DNA of 64,000 nucleotides from Plotosus lineatus (taxonomy: Eukaryota > Chordata > Actinopteri > Siluriformes > Plotosidae). Positions 40,401 through 43,400 of the stretch are shown here, in pieces. Made by a program: the position numbers and the translations under genes. The stretch covers positions 31,345,749-31,409,748 of the forward strand of contig CM045735.1 in the NCBI GenBank assembly GCA_024760905.1, written 5' to 3'. The notes below the pieces were generated by a model. That model was not told the origin of the DNA. It saw only the letters and a list, made by a program, of their open reading frames with translations, and did no database searches. Position 1 is the first letter of the stretch. Every line of letters begins with the position of its first letter.

Positions 40401-43400
40401 AAGAAAAACCCCACAAGTCACACCGGACTATAAGTCGCAAACTCATGGAAACTGTCTCCCTTGGTTTGGATATCTGCTGGCAGTTTTTGTGATGTTGTGT
40501 TCCTCACTCTGATAGAAAGTCGGTTGCGTTGCATGAAGTGGAAACACTACGAAAGTCCTCAAGCAGAGTAATTTATATCCGTCTCCTTGACAACTACCTG
40601 GATGTGGAGACGCAACTATACTTTTGACAAGCCTCTCCCTGCAGCACGTTGCTCAAGCCCCCATGTGCGAACTCGTTCCTCTAGCTGTGGCCATCTAGCT
40701 TTTAGCCCACGATTAGCTTTTTTTTGTTTTCTTCATTGAAGTAGTAATCTCCACTTTTCTGCCCACTTGTTGCCTTCTTGCGATGAGTGAGTGTAAAAAT
40801 AAACATGTGAACAGAATTACTCGTCCTTCTCAAAAAATTAGCATATTGTGATTAAGTTCATTATTTTCTGTAATGTACTGATAAACATTAAGGGCAGTGG
40901 TGGTCTAGTGGTTAGGGCGCAGGATCGCTGATCCTAAGGTTGGGGGTTCAAGTCTCCACAAGGTTGCCACTGTCCCCCCAGTGCAGCTAACTGGGTTATC
41001 AAAGGCCGGCCATGTCTCTCACTGTCTATGGTGAGAGGTTCATGTAAAAGACCCATTGCTGACTTTCGTAAAAGAGTAGGCTGAAAAGCCGTCAGCATGT
41101 TTCTGTCCCTTGTTCAAAGGGTTGAGTCAGGAAGGGCATCCGACGTAAAACCTATGCCAAATCAAATGTGCGAATCCGATGATTCGCTGTGGAGATTCCT
41201 GAGAAAGGAAAAAAAGGGAAAAAGCCGAAAGGATAGAAGAGTACTGATAAACATTAGACTTTCATATATTTTAGATTCATTACACACAACTGAAGTAGTT
41301 CAAGCCTTTTATTGTTTTAATATTGATAATTGTGGCAAAAAAGTAAAGAAAAACCAAAAATCCCGATATCAAAAAATTTGCATATTTCATCCGACCAATA
41401 AAAAGTGTTTTTAATACAAAAAAAGTCAACCTTCAAATAATTGTTCAGTTCTGCACTCAATACTTGGTCGGAAATCCTTTTGCAGAAATGACTGCTTCAA
41501 TGCGGCGTGGCATGGAGGCAATCAGCCTGTGGCACTGCTGAGGTGTTATGGAGGCCCAGGATTCTTCGATAGCGGCCTTAAGCTCATCCACAGTGTTGGG
41601 TCTGGTGTCTCTCAACTTTCTCTTCACAATATCCCACAGATTCTCTATGGGGTTCAGGTCAGGAGAATTGGCAGGCCAATTGAGCACAGTAATACCATGG
41701 TCAGTAAACCATTTAGCAGTGGTTTTGGCACTGTGAGCAGGTGCCAGGTCGTGCTGAAAAATGAAATCTTCATCTCCATAAAGCTTTTCAGCAGATGGAA
41801 GCATGAAGTGCTCCAAAATCTCCTGATAGCTAGCTGCATTGACCCTGCCCTTGATAAAACACAGTGGACCAACACCAGCAGTTTGACATGGCACCCCAGA
41901 CCATCACTGACTGTGGGTACATGACACTGGACTTCAGGCATTTTGGCATTTCCTTCTCCCCAGTCTTCCTCCAGACTCTGGCACCTTGATTTCGGAATGA
42001 CATGCAATTGAAATGCTTTGATCCAAAAAAAGTACTTTGGACCACTGAGCAACAGTCCAGTGCTGCTTCTCTGTAGCCCAGGTCAGGCGCTTCTGCCGCT
42101 GTTTCTGGTTCAAAAGTGGCTTGAACTGGGGAATGCGGCACCTGTAGCCCAGTCCACTGCTTCCACAGGTCCCCCAAGGTCTGGAATCGGCCCTTCTCCA
42201 CAATCTTCCTCAGGGTCCGGTCACCTCTTCTGGTTGTGCAGTGTTTTCTGCCACACTTTTTCCTTTCCACAGACGTCCCACTGAGGTGGCTTGATACAGC
42301 ACTCTGGGAACAGCCTATTCGCTCAGAGATTTCTTTCTGCGTCTTGCCCTTTTGCTTGAGGGTGTCAATGATGGCCTTCTGGACAGCAGTCAGGTCGGCA
42401 GTCTTACCCATGATTGCTGTTTTGAGTAACGAACCAGGCTGGGAGTTTTTAAAAGCCTCAGGAATCTTTTGCAGGTGTTTATAGTTAATTGGTTGATTCA
42501 GATGATTAGGTTAATAGCTCGTTTAGACTACCTTTTCATGATATGCTAATTTTTTGAGATAGGAATTTTGGGTTTTCATGAGCTGTATGCCAAAATCATC
42601 AGTGTCAAAACAATAAAATGAAATATTTCAGTTGGTGTGCAATGAATCTAAAATATGAGTTTTATTTTTATCAGTACATTACAGAAAATAATGAACTTTA
42701 TCACAATATACAAATTCTTTGAGAAGGACTAGTTTCTGTAATAATTTCACATGCAAGTTACACCTTCAGCCAAAGTATGGAAAAAAAGTGCAACGACTTT
42801 TCAGCTTTTCCCCTTTTTTTAGGGGTTGCCACTTATTGTCTGCAAAATACGGTATAATGCATCCAAACGTTGGCACTTTTTTCTTTTCTGAACACATTTA
42901 GAGGGTGGGACAATAAAAATTAGCACCCTTTTTTGTGTGGCACCCTACTATCAAGTATTATTTAAATTGGTATTTCATTTCATATTCTGGTTAACCTGAA
43001 ATAAAGGTAATGTGACTCCACCCATCCCAATGTTTGTCTGGAACAACTTGGTGCTAAGTCAGTATTTGTCTATATATTTGTTCTTGGTAAAATTTGGCCT
43101 GTCCTGCTGCTTTAAAAGTAAAACTAGTCTATCACATTGTCTCTCTCATTCACACTCATTTGCCAAATTGCTTAATCTTACTAGGGTTGTGGGGATGCTG
43201 GAGCCTATCTCAGTGGTCATAGCATGAAAACGACACACCCTGAACAGCTTTCAGGGCCAGCACACACAACCATTCACACAGTCTAAGGTCTCTGTACTGT
43301 AAATAAGAGAATTGACTAGAAATACATGTTTTTCTATATTTTCCTCACATTTTTATCAAGGGTGTTAATAATTCTAGATTAAATGAAATTGGGCATCATT

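Larger units (their letters stand above)
40820..42732 (-). mobile_element. Tc1-like transposon copy 2 with SINE insertion
   Basis: Same family as 13537-15088, transposase on the minus strand (start at 42411, [20 protein letters not shown]; end at 41457, [12 protein letters not shown]). TA at 40818-40819; the right TA appears mutated. Without the SINE and its target duplication it is 1547 bp, almost equal to copy 1. Frameshifts near 42000 and 41890 and the same missing segment near 42150. Confidence 0.88.
40335..42852. mobile_element. TA-flanked MITE-F carrying a Tc1 insertion
   Basis: Ends CCGTATTTTCTGGACTATA (40335) and AAAATACGG (42852), flanked by TA (40333-40334, 42853-42854). After removing the Tc1 it is about 600 bp. 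About 31 bp of LINE/SINE-type 3' tail (ttcagcttttccccttttttt-like, 42800-42832) also splits its right end. Confidence 0.7.
26930..42947. mobile_element. 16-kb unit with hAT-type ends filling the intron between coding exons 9 and 10
   Basis: Perfect 12-bp terminal inverted repeat TAGGGTGCCACA (26930-26941) and TGTGGCACCCTA (42936-42947), directly flanked by a perfect 8-bp duplication CTATCAAG (26922-26929 and 42948-42955). TAGGG-type ends and 8-bp duplications are the hAT hallmark. The interior is a dense nest of other elements listed separately. It was probably a short hAT-type MITE expanded by later insertions; I see no transposase clearly its own. Confidence 0.65.

Noticed and set aside
40891..40965. 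tRNA-like sequence with good A and B boxes
   Set aside because: It is the head of SINE-A (also at 820-884 and 53140-53210), followed by SINE body and flanked by a target duplication, and it lacks a paired acceptor stem.
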